Source: Accumulibacter sp. (GTDB lineage: Bacteria; Pseudomonadota; Gammaproteobacteria; Burkholderiales; Rhodocyclaceae). Taken from it: 46,854 nt of DNA. Position numbers and translations under genes: made by a program. Positions 6,858 to 18,311 of the stretch are shown here, in pieces. The DNA lies in the NCBI GenBank assembly GCA_031280565.1, contig JAITGN010000043.1, positions 1 to 46,854 of the forward strand, in the 5' to 3' direction. The notes under the pieces were generated by a model. That model ran no database searches and was not told the DNA's origin. It worked only from the letters and a program-made list of their open reading frames with translations. Each line of letters opens with the position of its first letter. Position 1 is the stretch's first letter.

Positions 6858-9800
6858 TTATTGCATATCACTGTTCGCCGTGGCGGGTGCGATTTCCACA
6901 ATTTCCACGAGGCTGGCGTCAGAGAAGACCAGCGCTCCGCGCGCTTTCCTTGCGGGGAAAATGGCGGATACAGCCTGGCAGTACGCGGAAACCTGCGCGC
7001 GATATTCTTCGAGCCGTTTCGTATCAGGCCGCGAGCTTTTGTAATCCAGTACCCAAAGCGTATCGCCATCGTCAACCAGACGGTCGATGCGCTTCAGGCG
7101 GCCTTCGCTGTCCGCAAGCTCAATTTCGTCCCAAGCGCGGCGGTAGCAGGCGGGATCGAAGAAACGCCGGAGAGCCGGCGCGGTCAGCAGTGTTTCGGTT
7201 ATTTGACAGACGCGCTGGTGTTCGCTGTCGTCGAACCCCAGCGCTTTCCACCCGTTTCCGGGCGCTTCGCCTTTCATACGGCATTCGATCAAAGCGTGGA
7301 AAAGGATTCCAAAACGGAGGTTGGCGTTGTCGCTTTCCTCGCGGCGGCAGCCGGTCGCGGGCGGGCGCTCTGGAATGCGGACCGTGTGTGGAACCGGAAC
7401 ATTAGCGCCATTCGCGGGAACGCGCGGAAGATCATCGCCGTAAATCAGTGCGTTTTCAGGGTTTTCGGGGGTATTTCCCGATGCGTCCGTCAGTGTTTTC
7501 AAGGCGGTTTCAAGAAGCCGATAAGACGTGGCGTCCGTGTTTCGCGCATTTTCGATGCCGCTGGCGATGAAGACCTGGCGCGCGCGCGTAATGGCGACAT
7601 AAAGTAGGTTGAGTTCCTCGCGTTTTTCGGCGGCGGCTTCCGCGTCGAAGAGCGCTTTGCGGAACGCGCCGCGTTCCGCCTGGCGCGTATAAAACGAAAA
7701 ATGCGTTGGCCGCGCGTCCTGCGGCGGCCAGTCGATGATCGCGCCGAAGATGTCCTTGTTCCGCGGAACCGTGTTGGAGTCGAGCAGCCAGACGATAGGC
7801 GCTTCGAGTCCTTTCGCGCCGTGAATGGTCAGAATCCGGACGCGGTCGTCCGAGGGCGCGTCGATTTCACCTTCGTCCGGCGCGTCGCCGGCGTCGGCGT
7901 CGCGGAGTTCGCGCAATGCGTCGATAAAGCGCGGCAGGCTCGGATACCGGCCCGCGTCGAGTTCAAGCGCGAGCAGAAGCAAAGCGCGTAAGTTGGCTTC
8001 GACCCCCGCCGCAGCCGCTTCCGGAACGGCGATCCGGTAACGCGCGATGAGTTCGCCTTCGTGGAATATCCGGTCCATCAGATCATGAGCCGGCAAATGG
8101 CTCGCGATTTCCAGCCATCCCGCGAGAAGACGCGCCGCGCGTTTTGTCCGGGACGGCGCGCCGTCTTCCGCAGCGGCGGCTTTCAGGCGCTCCCACCAGG
8201 AAAAATCGCCGCGCTGGGCGAGCAGCATCAGTTCCTCGTCGCCGCATGAAAAAAGCGGCGATTTCAACGTCTGGGCAAGTTTCAGGCTATCTTCCGGCAT
8301 GACGAGAAATTCGAGCAGCGCGACGCAATCCCGGATTTCAAGCGCCGTCAACAGGCCGCCGCGTGACCCGGCCTCAAATGGAATATCGGCGGCGGCCAGC
8401 GCGCGTTCGTAATTCGAAAGATGGCTGCGCGAACGGATGAGCAGCATAATGTCGCCATATCGGGCCGGGCGTTGAATCGTCAGTCCGTCGGGGGTTCTCT
8501 CGGTGATCTGCCAGGCGTCGCCGTTTTTTCCAGTCATTTCACTGATCCGGAGCGCCAGCGCTTCGGCTTCGCGCTCGCGGCGTTTATCTTCCGGTTCGGT
8601 TTCCGGTTCCGTCAATGGATCGCGCAACGCCAATGGAGGCGTTTTTTTCTCTTCCTTCGCGCGGTTGCCGTAGAGCGGGAGCAACTCGACGCGGCCGGGC
8701 AACGAATCCGCGAGTGAATCCTGCGGCCGGAAAGGGGCGAATTCCGGCCGGTTGAGAAAGAGCGCATTGACGGTATCGACAATGGGTTTTGCGTTTCGGC
8801 GCGTCGTGTCCTGAAAACAGAATACGGCATCGTATTCGCTTTTCAGAAAGGCGGCGGCGGATGCGAACAGGCGCGGTTCGGCCCGGCGAAAACGGTAGAT
8901 CGATTGTTTCGGGTCGCCGACAAGAAAGACGACCGGCCGCGCGTTGTCGGAATAAGCGCCCAGCCAGGAGAGCAGTATCTGCCATTGGAGCGGATTCGTG
9001 TCCTGGAACTCGTCGAGCAGCACATGGCGATAACGCGCGTCCAGGCGGGCCTGTAGAAATGCCGCGGTTTCTTCGTCGCGGAGCAGGCGGAACACATTCC
9101 ATTCGGCGTCGACAAAATCGATTTGCCGCCGCGCTTGTTTGAACGCGTCGATGTGTGCGAGAAACGCGGAAAACACCGCGCAGGCGTCACGGTTGAACGC
9201 AAGAATATTTTCGGCGGTTTGCCGTTCGGTGCATTCGATCAGATGGCGTCCAAGCCAGGTATGAAGTTCGATGAACGCGCCTGCCCCCTCAATGCCGAAA
9301 CGCCTTTCGAGCGTGGATGTCAGCTGGCGTTCCCTGAGCGTGTCTTTCTGCGTCAGAAAGACCGCGCGCAAGGCGTCGAAACGTTCGACCCGCGCGCTTT
9401 TTTCGTCGAGCGCGATGTGCAGTTTTTCCGCGGCTTTCTGGTCGGTTTTCAGGTCGCTCTTTTCAAGAAACACAAGGTATTTGCGGAAAGCCTTATCCAG
9501 TCCGCTCTCGAAAAAATCCGAGAGAGCTTCTCCCGGCTCGCCCGCGCCAGAGCGTTCGCGCAGATCAGCAAGGATTTTTTCCGCGATGTCTGTTTTTTCT
9601 CCGCCATAGGCCAGCCATTCGGCACGCCTATCCATAGCGCGGCGGATCATCGGGCGGGCGAAATCGTAGTCGCCGTATTCGAGCAATTTGACGAGTGCCT
9701 GCGCCGTCGCGCTTTCGGGCTTTCCACGGAAGCCGGATACGAAAGATTGCCAGAGTTCGTCAAACAGGAGGGAGGCCGAGTCGACAAGGGTGTTTCCCGT

Positions 9801-10211
9801 GAGTCCGGATGAGATCGGGGAAACGGCGATCAGTTGCAGAAACCAGCCGTGGAACGTGTTGACCGCGAGGCGGGGAGAGGCCGATAGCACACGCTCATAA
9901 AGCGCGCGCGCGTCGCGCAGGCGCGCTTCGCTGAATGCGAGGCCGCGCTCGGCAAAAAATCCGGCGATCTGCTCTTTATTGCCTGTCGCCAGCAGGCGCA
10001 GCCAGGCAATGACTCTGTCTTCAATTTCCCGCGCGGCTTTGCGCGTGAACGTAATCGCCAGGATTTCACCCGGAGCGATGCCGTTCAACAACAAACAAAC
10101 GATGCGCGAAGCGAGAAGCCAGGTTTTTCCGCTTCCCGCGCACGCTTCGACAACGACGCTGCGCGCGGGATCAAGCGCGCGAGAGAGCAGTGTCGAAGAG
10201 GTCTCAGGCAT
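6858..10211 (-). CDS. addA: AddA-type UvrD-family helicase and RecB-like nuclease
   Basis: This is the large subunit of the double-strand-break resection helicase-nuclease that takes the place of RecBCD. The 1117 residues carry the complete superfamily 1A helicase set: Walker A ACAGSGKTW (residues 23-31), motif Ia FTRKAAREIEDRV, Walker B LLDEFQDTNPLQW, motif III VGDPKQSIYRFR, motif V LTIHGAKGLEAPIVWL and motif VI LLYVAITRARQV. The C-terminal RecB-type nuclease has the RIDRL and VLDYKSS motifs with the following Q...Y. The start codon overlaps the addB stop (ATGCCTGA), as expected for coupled subunits. crcB follows downstream. Confidence 0.93.
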   Translation of the reverse strand: MPETSSTLLSRALDPARSVVVEACAGSGKTWLLASRIVCLLLNGIAPGEILAITFTRKAAREIEDRVIAWLRLLATGNKEQIAGFFAERGLAFSEARLRDARALYERVLSASPRLAVNTFHGWFLQLIAVSPISSGLTGNTLVDSASLLFDELWQSFVSGFRGKPESATAQALVKLLEYGDYDFARPMIRRAMDRRAEWLAYGGEKTDIAEKILADLRERSGAGEPGEALSDFFESGLDKAFRKYLVFLEKSDLKTDQKAAEKLHIALDEKSARVERFDALRAVFLTQKDTLRERQLTSTLERRFGIEGAGAFIELHTWLGRHLIECTERQTAENILAFNRDACAVFSAFLAHIDAFKQARRQIDFVDAEWNVFRLLRDEETAAFLQARLDARYRHVLLDEFQDTNPLQWQILLSWLGAYSDNARPVVFLVGDPKQSIYRFRRAEPRLFASAAAFLKSEYDAVFCFQDTTRRNAKPIVDTVNALFLNRPEFAPFRPQDSLADSLPGRVELLPLYGNRAKEEKKTPPLALRDPLTEPETEPEDKRREREAEALALRISEMTGKNGDAWQITERTPDGLTIQRPARYGDIMLLIRSRSHLSNYERALAAADIPFEAGSRGGLLTALEIRDCVALLEFLVMPEDSLKLAQTLKSPLFSCGDEELMLLAQRGDFSWWERLKAAAAEDGAPSRTKRAARLLAGWLEIASHLPAHDLMDRIFHEGELIARYRIAVPEAAAAGVEANLRALLLLALELDAGRYPSLPRFIDALRELRDADAGDAPDEGEIDAPSDDRVRILTIHGAKGLEAPIVWLLDSNTVPRNKDIFGAIIDWPPQDARPTHFSFYTRQAERGAFRKALFDAEAAAEKREELNLLYVAITRARQVFIASGIENARNTDATSYRLLETALKTLTDASGNTPENPENALIYGDDLPRVPANGANVPVPHTVRIPERPPATGCRREESDNANLRFGILFHALIECRMKGEAPGNGWKALGFDDSEHQRVCQITETLLTAPALRRFFDPACYRRAWDEIELADSEGRLKRIDRLVDDGDTLWVLDYKSSRPDTKRLEEYRAQVSAYCQAVSAIFPARKARGALVFSDASLVEIVEIAPATANSDMQ

Positions 10212-13101
10212 GGTCTTTCCTGCACAAACCGTTCATTTCGCAAAAAACGCAGACGTGACTGGCGCCGTGCGCCGGCATTTTCCCTCCGGCCAGCAATGCG
10301 TTGAATATCCGCCGCAAACGCTCTTCCTGGGCGTCTGCCAGCGCCCGCAACGAAAGGTCGCCGCCGCCCGCTTTTTGCGCGGAAATCTTTTCGTCGTCGA
10401 GCGCGATATAGGCCGCTTCCTTTGGAAAGCCGTGAGAGGCGCCGGCGTTCTCTTCGAACATCAGGGCGTAGACAGGCAGTTGCACATCGTCGCCAAGCGT
10501 TTTTTTTATGTCCGGTGTTTTGCGCGTTTTGTAGTCGAGCAACGCGATGTCTACGCCGCTGTTTTCGTGAGAGACGCGGTAATCGACGCGATCAATGCGG
10601 CCATGCAGTTCAAGGCGTTTTCCATGATCGAGCGTCAACGCGCGGCTGACGTTCATCTCGGGCAGCGTCCAGCGCCAGCCCTCTTTTTCTTGCGTCCGCT
10701 GCCAGTCGAGATAAGCGTTCAGGCGTTTTCCCCAGCGTATTTTCCAGGCGACCGCCAGAAAATCCTCCGCGATCAGAGGATCGAAGATTTCATCAACGCA
10801 TGCGCTCAGGGCGGCCAGCGCTTCGCTTTCTTCCAGAGCGGAAATCAACGGATGGCGCGAATGGAAGACTTCCAGGACGCGGTGTATGAGTCTGCCATAA
10901 TCCTGTTTTTTCGTTTGTTCGCGGACTTCGTCCATTTCTCCGAGACCCAGCGCATAACGGGCAAAAAAACGGTAGGGACAGGCCGCGAGTGTTGCGTAGG
11001 CTCCAGCAGAAATACGGTTGGGGATCAGGGCGGGCAAGATGACAGGCGCGGGCCGGACGGTCTTTCCGGGCAGGACGCTGACATCCGGCTCGGATTCCGG
11101 ATAGAACGGCGAGGACGAAGCGCTCAAATCGTCGTTCCAGGCAAGGCGGTGCAGTTCCGACAACAGCGCGAGATCGGGCGCGAGTTGGCAGGATTCCTCG
11201 TTCTGCCGCGATTGCCAGGTTACGACAACGCGCGGCACGATCGCCAGCAGAAGTTCGATGTCACGGCGCAGTTTCCGTTCTTCATCGGTGCGCGTTTTTA
11301 GCCCGAGTTCGCGCCGCGCGGACTGATTGAAGAAACGTTCGCTCGCGGCCGGCGACAAATGATGCGCGTTTCCGCCCAGAAGCAGCGCGGCGTCGAAACG
11401 CCGCAGGCAAACGGCATTAAGCGGCGTTAAGACAATGGGGCTTTCGATCCTGTCATCACGAAAATTGACTTCGTCCATCTCGCGGTTAAACCAGGCTCGC
11501 CAGGCACTGAAAGAAAAGGCCGCCTTGTTCGAGTCGAGTTCGGATTGCCGTTCTTCGAGCAGCTTTAACAGCGTCTTGCCCGCGCTGTCTCCCTCCAGCG
11601 GGACAAGCGCGCCGAGAATCTCGAGCGCTTTCCTCAATCGATTGAGCCATTCGGTCAGTCGCACCGGGGGGCCGGAAAGCGCGTCCGCTGCGCTGGTGAC
11701 GTGGTCGATCAACGCGATCGCTTGTGTTTCTTCCCGGAGCGCGGTTTTGGAGAGACAACGCCGGACGCGATACAGTTCTCCCGAAAGCGATGCGCGACGG
11801 ATTGCCGTCTCAAGCGCGAAAATGGCGGTTTGGCGTTCATGCGTCGCGATGTCCGAAAAAACGTAGGGCGATTTGCACAGATCAAGCAAGTCGCGGTAGT
11901 AGGCGTTTCCGGCAACAGTTTCGAGCAGGGCGTCGATTGTGGCCGCCGCGCGTGATGTGGAAAGTTTCCATCCGGTTTCGTCTTTGACCAGAACGTTTTG
12001 GCGTTCGAGCAGGGCGCGCGCGCGCCGCGCCGTCAGACGATCTTGCGCTATGAGAGCAATTCTGCGCATGCCTTCGTTCAGCCAGACGCCTATTTGCGCG
12101 ACGGCTGTTCGCGCCTCGTTTTCGATCCCGTTCGTCTGAATGATGCGCAAACGGTTTTCCAGGGGACTCCGCGGAATTTCGCGGGACAGCGCCATCGCGC
12201 GTTCATGGAGTGGTTTTTCGGATATTTGCGGCCAGGCGGCCTCCAGGGTACGCATGAGCGGCGTTGCGCGCGCTTCGCGCAGCGCTGGATAAAAGAGGTG
12301 GAGCGGCTGGAATTCGCCATAACGCCGCAAAAAATCACGCTCGACCGGATTGAGCGCTTCTTCCGGCGCGGCGTCAAGCAAGACGAACAGCGGCTGCGGC
12401 GTGTGTTCGGCGCTTCGCGCGATTTCGGCCAGGCGCATGTGGTAGACGGTGGTTTTGTCAAAGATTCCGGATTTGTTCAGGACGCTCCATAATTCATGGA
12501 TCAGGGTCGCCTCGAACTCAAGCGGAGATAGCGCCTTGAGCGCGTAGGCTTTTTCAAGTTGACCGATAAAGGCGTTTTTCCCTTCGGGCAGGCGGATCGC
12601 GCGCGCGCTCAGTTCCTCGAACAAGGCGGACATTTCCGAGGCGATTCCCCAGCGCGCGGCTTCATTGAGCCAATTTCTGGCGCGCAACGCTTCGTACAGT
12701 AAAACAAGGCGTTCGCTGGCCGGACAGGGCGCGGGCAATTTATGGAAAGGTTTCCGGAATGCCCAGTTTTTCAGGGTATCGAAACGCGGCAACAGGAGGG
12801 GGGCTGGCGCGGCGCGTGCCAGAACGGAACGGAATTCGGCGCCAATCGGCAACGCGGGCGTGAGAACGAGAATGTCCGAGAGATCGGCTTCGGCGATTTT
12901 GGCGGGATAGGTTTCGAACAGAAGACCGGCCAGCCTGTCGAAAAATTTTTCATCGGCAACCAGAGCGAATGCCCTGCCAGACAGCGATTGCGCGGAAATT
13001 TCCGCTGGGCAGAGGTGAGTGTTTTCCATGTAAGGGGGTTGGCGCATGAAGCGGATAGGTGTTTCTCGATCTGCGGGGGAGGACTTTGGCAATGTCTTCA
13101 C
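10204..13101 (-). CDS. addB: AddB-type nuclease subunit with iron-sulfur cysteines
   Basis: This is the partner of AddA in end resection. The N-terminal half is a degenerate helicase-like Chi-scanning body. The C-terminal part is a RecB-family nuclease: LAACPYRFFARYALG, GRLIHRVLEVFH, GRIDRVDY and ALLDYKTRKTP. One Cys in LAACPYRF and three in HVCVFCEMNGLCRK at the extreme C-terminus match the four ligands of the AddB 4Fe-4S cluster. The upstream-most start is a GTG at 13101 without a clear ribosome binding site. An in-frame ATG about 24 codons later (MENTHLCPAE) fits the family start better, so the true N-terminus is uncertain. It is divergent from trxA. Confidence 0.88.
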   Translation of the reverse strand: MKTLPKSSPADRETPIRFMRQPPYMENTHLCPAEISAQSLSGRAFALVADEKFFDRLAGLLFETYPAKIAEADLSDILVLTPALPIGAEFRSVLARAAPAPLLLPRFDTLKNWAFRKPFHKLPAPCPASERLVLLYEALRARNWLNEAARWGIASEMSALFEELSARAIRLPEGKNAFIGQLEKAYALKALSPLEFEATLIHELWSVLNKSGIFDKTTVYHMRLAEIARSAEHTPQPLFVLLDAAPEEALNPVERDFLRRYGEFQPLHLFYPALREARATPLMRTLEAAWPQISEKPLHERAMALSREIPRSPLENRLRIIQTNGIENEARTAVAQIGVWLNEGMRRIALIAQDRLTARRARALLERQNVLVKDETGWKLSTSRAAATIDALLETVAGNAYYRDLLDLCKSPYVFSDIATHERQTAIFALETAIRRASLSGELYRVRRCLSKTALREETQAIALIDHVTSAADALSGPPVRLTEWLNRLRKALEILGALVPLEGDSAGKTLLKLLEERQSELDSNKAAFSFSAWRAWFNREMDEVNFRDDRIESPIVLTPLNAVCLRRFDAALLLGGNAHHLSPAASERFFNQSARRELGLKTRTDEERKLRRDIELLLAIVPRVVVTWQSRQNEESCQLAPDLALLSELHRLAWNDDLSASSSPFYPESEPDVSVLPGKTVRPAPVILPALIPNRISAGAYATLAACPYRFFARYALGLGEMDEVREQTKKQDYGRLIHRVLEVFHSRHPLISALEESEALAALSACVDEIFDPLIAEDFLAVAWKIRWGKRLNAYLDWQRTQEKEGWRWTLPEMNVSRALTLDHGKRLELHGRIDRVDYRVSHENSGVDIALLDYKTRKTPDIKKTLGDDVQLPVYALMFEENAGASHGFPKEAAYIALDDEKISAQKAGGGDLSLRALADAQEERLRRIFNALLAGGKMPAHGASHVCVFCEMNGLCRKDHA

Positions 13102-13199
13102 ATGATAGAATTCTTTCGCTAGGATAAGCGAAAAAGATTCGCGGCGGCAATTCCTCGTTTTCCCGGTTTTTTAAAGGATTTTTCAAAAAGGGTTTTCCA

Positions 13200-13532
13200 A
13201 TGAGCCAAAATATTTGCCAGGTTTCCGACGCCAGTTTCGATGACGAAGTACTGAAGTCGCCTCTGCCCGTTCTGCTCGATTTCTGGGCGCCATGGTGCAA
13301 TCCATGCAGGATACTTGGGCCGCGCGTCGATGAGCTTTCCCGCGATAGCCGTTATACGGATAGACTGAAGGTCGCCAAGATCAATATCGACGAAAACCCG
13401 GAAACGCCTTCCAGGTATGGCGTGCGTGGAATCCCGACGCTGATGTTGTTCAAAGGCGGGAACGTCGAGGCGACCCATGTGGGGCTGCTTTCGAAACAGG
13501 AGCTTTCCGCGTTTATTGACAGTCATCTGTAA
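13200..13532 (+). CDS. trxA: thioredoxin with a WCNPC active site
   Basis: This 110-residue cytoplasmic thioredoxin lies directly before rho, the usual trxA-rho order of beta- and gammaproteobacteria. The fold landmarks are present: LLDFWAPWC with the buried Asp, KINIDENPETPSRYGVRGIPTLMLF with the cis-Pro loop, and the FKGG turn. The active site reads W32-C33-N34-P35-C36 followed by Arg, where nearly all thioredoxins have WCGPCK. The nucleotides (TGG TGC AAT CCA TGC) leave no doubt. The change may shift the redox potential or partner choice. Alternatively this is a secondary thioredoxin with the main one elsewhere. Confidence 0.92.
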   Translation: MSQNICQVSDASFDDEVLKSPLPVLLDFWAPWCNPCRILGPRVDELSRDSRYTDRLKVAKINIDENPETPSRYGVRGIPTLMLFKGGNVEATHVGLLSKQELSAFIDSHL

Positions 13533-13741
13533 AATTGTTAGCCTTCTTCCCTGAGACTCAGGAAGCCAAGCCGGATCAAGGCAAGATAGGGGTTCAAAAA
13601 ACTTCTCGCGTTTAAAATGGACTTTCTGGGAGTCCGCACTTACACTTACTTTAGCTGAACCGTATCCCGTCTTTTGTATTTACGCGTTTTGGTCGCGGGT
13701 ATGCGTTTACGTTTTTGAAATTCTTTCATTTTTTCTTTCTC

Positions 13742-14998
<1,257 letters not shown>

Positions 14999-15048
14999 AC
15001 GCATTTCATTTCAAATATATTTCGGGGAAAAAGCGCCTGAACGGGGAG

Positions 15049-15083
15049 GCTTGCGGAATTTTCCGCAAGCCTTGTTCTCTTTT
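15049..15083 (+). terminator. intrinsic terminator of trxA-rho
   Basis: GCTTGCGGAA and TTCCGCAAGC form a perfect 10-pair stem with a TT loop, followed by CCTTGTTCTCTTTT. It sits between the convergent ends of rho and purD. Confidence 0.85.
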
Positions 15084-15163
15084 GGACGCACACAAGTAAA
15101 AGGCCGGACCGAAAACGTTCAGAAAAGCCAAGCGGGCGCCTGGTCTGTGTTCTCAAATCCGCT

Positions 15164-16435
15164 TTAAACAGGTTTTAGCGCGCGGTATCCGATGTCTCGC
15201 CGGAGTTGCTTTCCGGAAAAATGAATGTCGTCCGCGACAGCGTATGCGTGTTTCCGGGCATGACGGATGTTTGCCCCCAGAGCGGTGACGCAAAGGACAC
15301 GTCCCCCGTCGGTGACGATTTGTCCTTCTTTATCGGACGTTCCCGCATGGAAAATCTTGGTATCGCCGGGTTGTTCCGGAAATCCATCAATCACGTCGCC
15401 TTTTCGTGGTGTTCCGGGGTAGCCAGCGGCGGCGAGTACGACGCCGAGCGCCACTCTGTGATCCCATTCGGCATCGGCCTGATCGAGCTTTCCGGCGATT
15501 GCCTGTTCGATTAAAACAAGAAGATTCGATTTCAGGCGCATCATGATCGGCTGGGTTTCGGGGTCGCCCAGCCGGCAGTTGAATTCGACTGTTTTGACCG
15601 ATCCATCTTCGTGAATCATCAGCCCGGCATAAAGAAATCCTGTATAGGGTGTTCCTTCCGCTTCCATTCCGAGAACGGTTGGGCGGATGATTTCGCGCAT
15701 GACTTTCGCATGAATTTCAGGGGTGACGATTGGCGCGGGAGAATACGCGCCCATTCCGCCGGTATTGGGGCCGCGGTCGCCATCATAAATGCGTTTGTGA
15801 TCCTGGCTGGATGCCAGGGGGAGGATATTTTTTCCGTCGACCATGACGATGAAACTGGCTTCCTCACCTTCCAGAAAATCCTCAATGACGACCCGCGAAC
15901 CGGCGGGGCCGAGTTTTTTGTCCATGAGCATCTCATCGACAGCGCGATGCGCTTCTTCCGGCGTTGGCGCGACGATGACGCCTTTCCCCGCGGCGAGGCC
16001 GTCCGCCTTGATGACGAGAGGTGCGTTTTTGAGATCGATGTAATCGTGGGCGGGTATTGCATTGTCGAAAGTCTCAAAAGCCGCCGTCGGGATGCCGTGG
16101 CGCGACATGAAGCGTTTGGCGAAATCTTTCGATGTCTCCAGCCGCGCCGCTTCCTTTGTTGGGCCGAAGATTTTCAGGCCGCGCGCGCGAAAGATATTGA
16201 CAATGCCCGCCGCGAGCGGAGCTTCCGGGCCGACGATGGCAAGGTGGATTTTTTCTTTCTCGGCGAAATCGGCCAAAGCTTCGGGGTTGGTCACGGCGAT
16301 GTTTTCGACGCCCGATTCGCGGGCTGTTCCGGAATTGCCGGGCGCTACGTAAATTTTGTGCAATTGAGAGTCTCTGGCAAGATGCCAGGCAAGTGCGTGT
16401 TCGCGTCCTCCCGATCCGATTACGAGCAGTTTCAT
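15164..16435 (-). CDS. purD: phosphoribosylamine-glycine ligase
   Basis: PurD (GARS) makes glycinamide ribonucleotide from phosphoribosylamine, glycine and ATP, the second step of purine synthesis. The 423-residue length is normal. The N-terminal domain opens with MKLLVIGSGGREHALAW and contains VGPEAPLAAG. The ATP-grasp core has KADGLAAGKGV, VIEDFLEGEEAS, NTGGMGAYSPAP and FNCRLGDPETQ. It is 33 bases downstream of purH and is the last gene of dusB-fis-purH-purD. Confidence 0.97.
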   Translation of the reverse strand: MKLLVIGSGGREHALAWHLARDSQLHKIYVAPGNSGTARESGVENIAVTNPEALADFAEKEKIHLAIVGPEAPLAAGIVNIFRARGLKIFGPTKEAARLETSKDFAKRFMSRHGIPTAAFETFDNAIPAHDYIDLKNAPLVIKADGLAAGKGVIVAPTPEEAHRAVDEMLMDKKLGPAGSRVVIEDFLEGEEASFIVMVDGKNILPLASSQDHKRIYDGDRGPNTGGMGAYSPAPIVTPEIHAKVMREIIRPTVLGMEAEGTPYTGFLYAGLMIHEDGSVKTVEFNCRLGDPETQPIMMRLKSNLLVLIEQAIAGKLDQADAEWDHRVALGVVLAAAGYPGTPRKGDVIDGFPEQPGDTKIFHAGTSDKEGQIVTDGGRVLCVTALGANIRHARKHAYAVADDIHFSGKQLRRDIGYRALKPV

Positions 16436-16468
16436 TGCGTTTCCCTCAATTGGCGGGCTGGTTCATGA

Positions 16469-18061
16469 TCAATGACGGAAATGACGAACGCCTGTGAAGG
16501 CCATCGCAATGCCATGCTCATCAGCTGCCGAAATGATTTCTCCGTCACGTATGGATCCTCCGGGTTGTATGATGGCTTTCGCGCCGGCGGCGGCCAAAAG
16601 ATCAATGCCGTCGCGGAACGGAAAGAAGGCATCCGAGGCAACGCAGGAACCCGCGAGTGTGAGTCCGGCTTCCTCGGCTTTCAAGCGCGCGATCCGGGTC
16701 GAATCGACGCGGCTCATTTGTCCAGCGCCGATACCCAGGGTCATTCCGCTGCCGCAGAAGACAATGGCGTTGGATTTGACGAATTTCGCAACGCACCAGG
16801 CAAATAACATGTCTTCGATTTGTTTGTCCGTCGGTGCGGTTTTCGTAACGACCTTGAGATTTCCGGAATGAATGCTAACTGTATCCGGCGTTTGCACAAG
16901 CAGGCCGCCTCCGACGCGTTTTATTTCATAGGCGTGGCAATTCCGGTTGTTCTGGAACGGAATTTCCAGGATGCGCAGGTTCTGTTTTGAGCCAAGCCGT
17001 TCGAGCGCGTCCGGCGTAAAACCAGGCGCGATCAACACTTCGACAAAATGTTTTCGCGCGTTTATGGCGTTGACAGCGCTGGAGTCGACGATCCGATTGA
17101 AAGCGAGAATGCCGCCAAAAGCGGAAACTGGATCGGTCTGGAAGGCTTTTTCGTAAGCCGCGGCGGAATCTGTTCCAACAGCAACGCCGCACGGATTGGC
17201 GTGTTTGACGATGACGCAGGCGGGCGATTCAAAAGCTTTGACGCATTCGAGCGCGGCGTCGGCGTCGGCGATATTGTTGTAGGAAAGCTCTTTCCCTTGC
17301 AATTGGCGATAGCCTGAAATTGTGCCGGGAGTTACGTCCGCATCGCGGTAAAAAGCGGCCTGTTGATGCGGATTTTCGCCATAGCGCAACGCTTCAATGC
17401 GATCGAAAGCGAGTTGCAGCGCGGTTGGAAAAGAGGGTGGCCCGGATGCGCTGGTAATCTCCAGGGTATTTTCATCGAGCGATGTCAAACAGTTGGCGAT
17501 CGCCGCGTCATAGCGCGCCGTATGCGAAAAAGCTTTTTTTGCCAGCGCGAAGCGTGTTCCGGGCGTTAACGTCCCATCGTTTGAACGCATCTCTTCGAGT
17601 ATCTTGGGATAATCGTCCGGATCGGTGAGGATGGCGACGCTGGCATAATTCTTGGCGGATGAACGTATCATCGCCGGCCCGCCAATGTCGATATTTTCTA
17701 TGGCTTTTTCCAAAGCGACACCGGGTTCCGCGATGGTTTTTCTGAAAGGATAGAGATTGACGCAAACGAGGTCGATTGACTGAATGGCGTGTTCTCGAAG
17801 CGTTTTCATATGAGCGGGCAAATCGCGGCGCGCCAGGATGGCGCCATGAACTTTCGGATGCAGCGTTTTGACGCGGCCATCGAGTATTTCAGGAAATCCT
17901 GTGTAATCGCCGATTTCCGTGACGCTCAGGCCCGCTTCGCGCAGGAGTCGCGCCGTTCCTCCGGTCGATAGAAGTTCGACGCCAAGCGCCGCGAGGCCGC
18001 GGGCGAAATCAACGGCGCCGCGTTTGTCGGAAAGACTGATCAGGGCTTTGTGGATTTTCAT
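16469..18061 (-). CDS. purH: bifunctional AICAR transformylase/IMP cyclohydrolase
   Basis: PurH performs the last two steps of IMP synthesis: formyl transfer from 10-formyl-THF to AICAR, then ring closure. The N-terminal cyclohydrolase domain begins [15 protein letters not shown] and contains [11 protein letters not shown] and [15 protein letters not shown]. The C-terminal transformylase has [27 protein letters not shown] (catalytic Lys-His) and [10 protein letters not shown]. The ATG at 18061 is chosen because it gives the conserved N-terminus and 530 residues. An upstream in-frame start would overlap fis. It is coupled to fis and dusB. Confidence 0.97.
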   Translation of the reverse strand: MKIHKALISLSDKRGAVDFARGLAALGVELLSTGGTARLLREAGLSVTEIGDYTGFPEILDGRVKTLHPKVHGAILARRDLPAHMKTLREHAIQSIDLVCVNLYPFRKTIAEPGVALEKAIENIDIGGPAMIRSSAKNYASVAILTDPDDYPKILEEMRSNDGTLTPGTRFALAKKAFSHTARYDAAIANCLTSLDENTLEITSASGPPSFPTALQLAFDRIEALRYGENPHQQAAFYRDADVTPGTISGYRQLQGKELSYNNIADADAALECVKAFESPACVIVKHANPCGVAVGTDSAAAYEKAFQTDPVSAFGGILAFNRIVDSSAVNAINARKHFVEVLIAPGFTPDALERLGSKQNLRILEIPFQNNRNCHAYEIKRVGGGLLVQTPDTVSIHSGNLKVVTKTAPTDKQIEDMLFAWCVAKFVKSNAIVFCGSGMTLGIGAGQMSRVDSTRIARLKAEEAGLTLAGSCVASDAFFPFRDGIDLLAAAGAKAIIQPGGSIRDGEIISAADEHGIAMAFTGVRHFRH

Positions 18062-18074
18062 GGGGCAGATTTGT

Positions 18075-18311
18075 TTACAGAAGATCGTAATCGGCAAGTT
18101 TTTTTCGCAGCGTGTTCCTGTTGATCCCAAGCATTTCCGCGGCAAGCGTTTGATTGCCGTCCGCCTGTTCCATTACGGTTTCAAGCATGGGGCGTTCGAT
18201 GCTTTTTAGAACCATGTGATAGATTCCGGAGGGTTTTTCACCATCAAGGCTTGTGAAATAGTCTCTTAATGAACTGGATACGCAGTCGGAGAGGTTGCTG
18301 TTTTTTTTCAT
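18075..18311 (-). CDS. fis: DNA-binding protein Fis
   Basis: This 78-residue nucleoid protein bends DNA and adjusts promoter activity with growth rate. The C-terminal helix-turn-helix ([20 protein letters not shown]) is strongly conserved, and the central dimer helices contain [11 protein letters not shown]. The start overlaps the dusB stop as ATGA, the standard dusB-fis arrangement of proteobacteria. The linkage to purH and purD is typical of betaproteobacteria. Confidence 0.95.
   Translation of the reverse strand: MKKNSNLSDCVSSSLRDYFTSLDGEKPSGIYHMVLKSIERPMLETVMEQADGNQTLAAEMLGINRNTLRKKLADYDLL

Noticed and set aside
9979..11301. 440-codon plus-strand frame across the addA/addB junction
   Set aside because: Both strands cannot be coding here. 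The minus strand carries all helicase and nuclease motifs.
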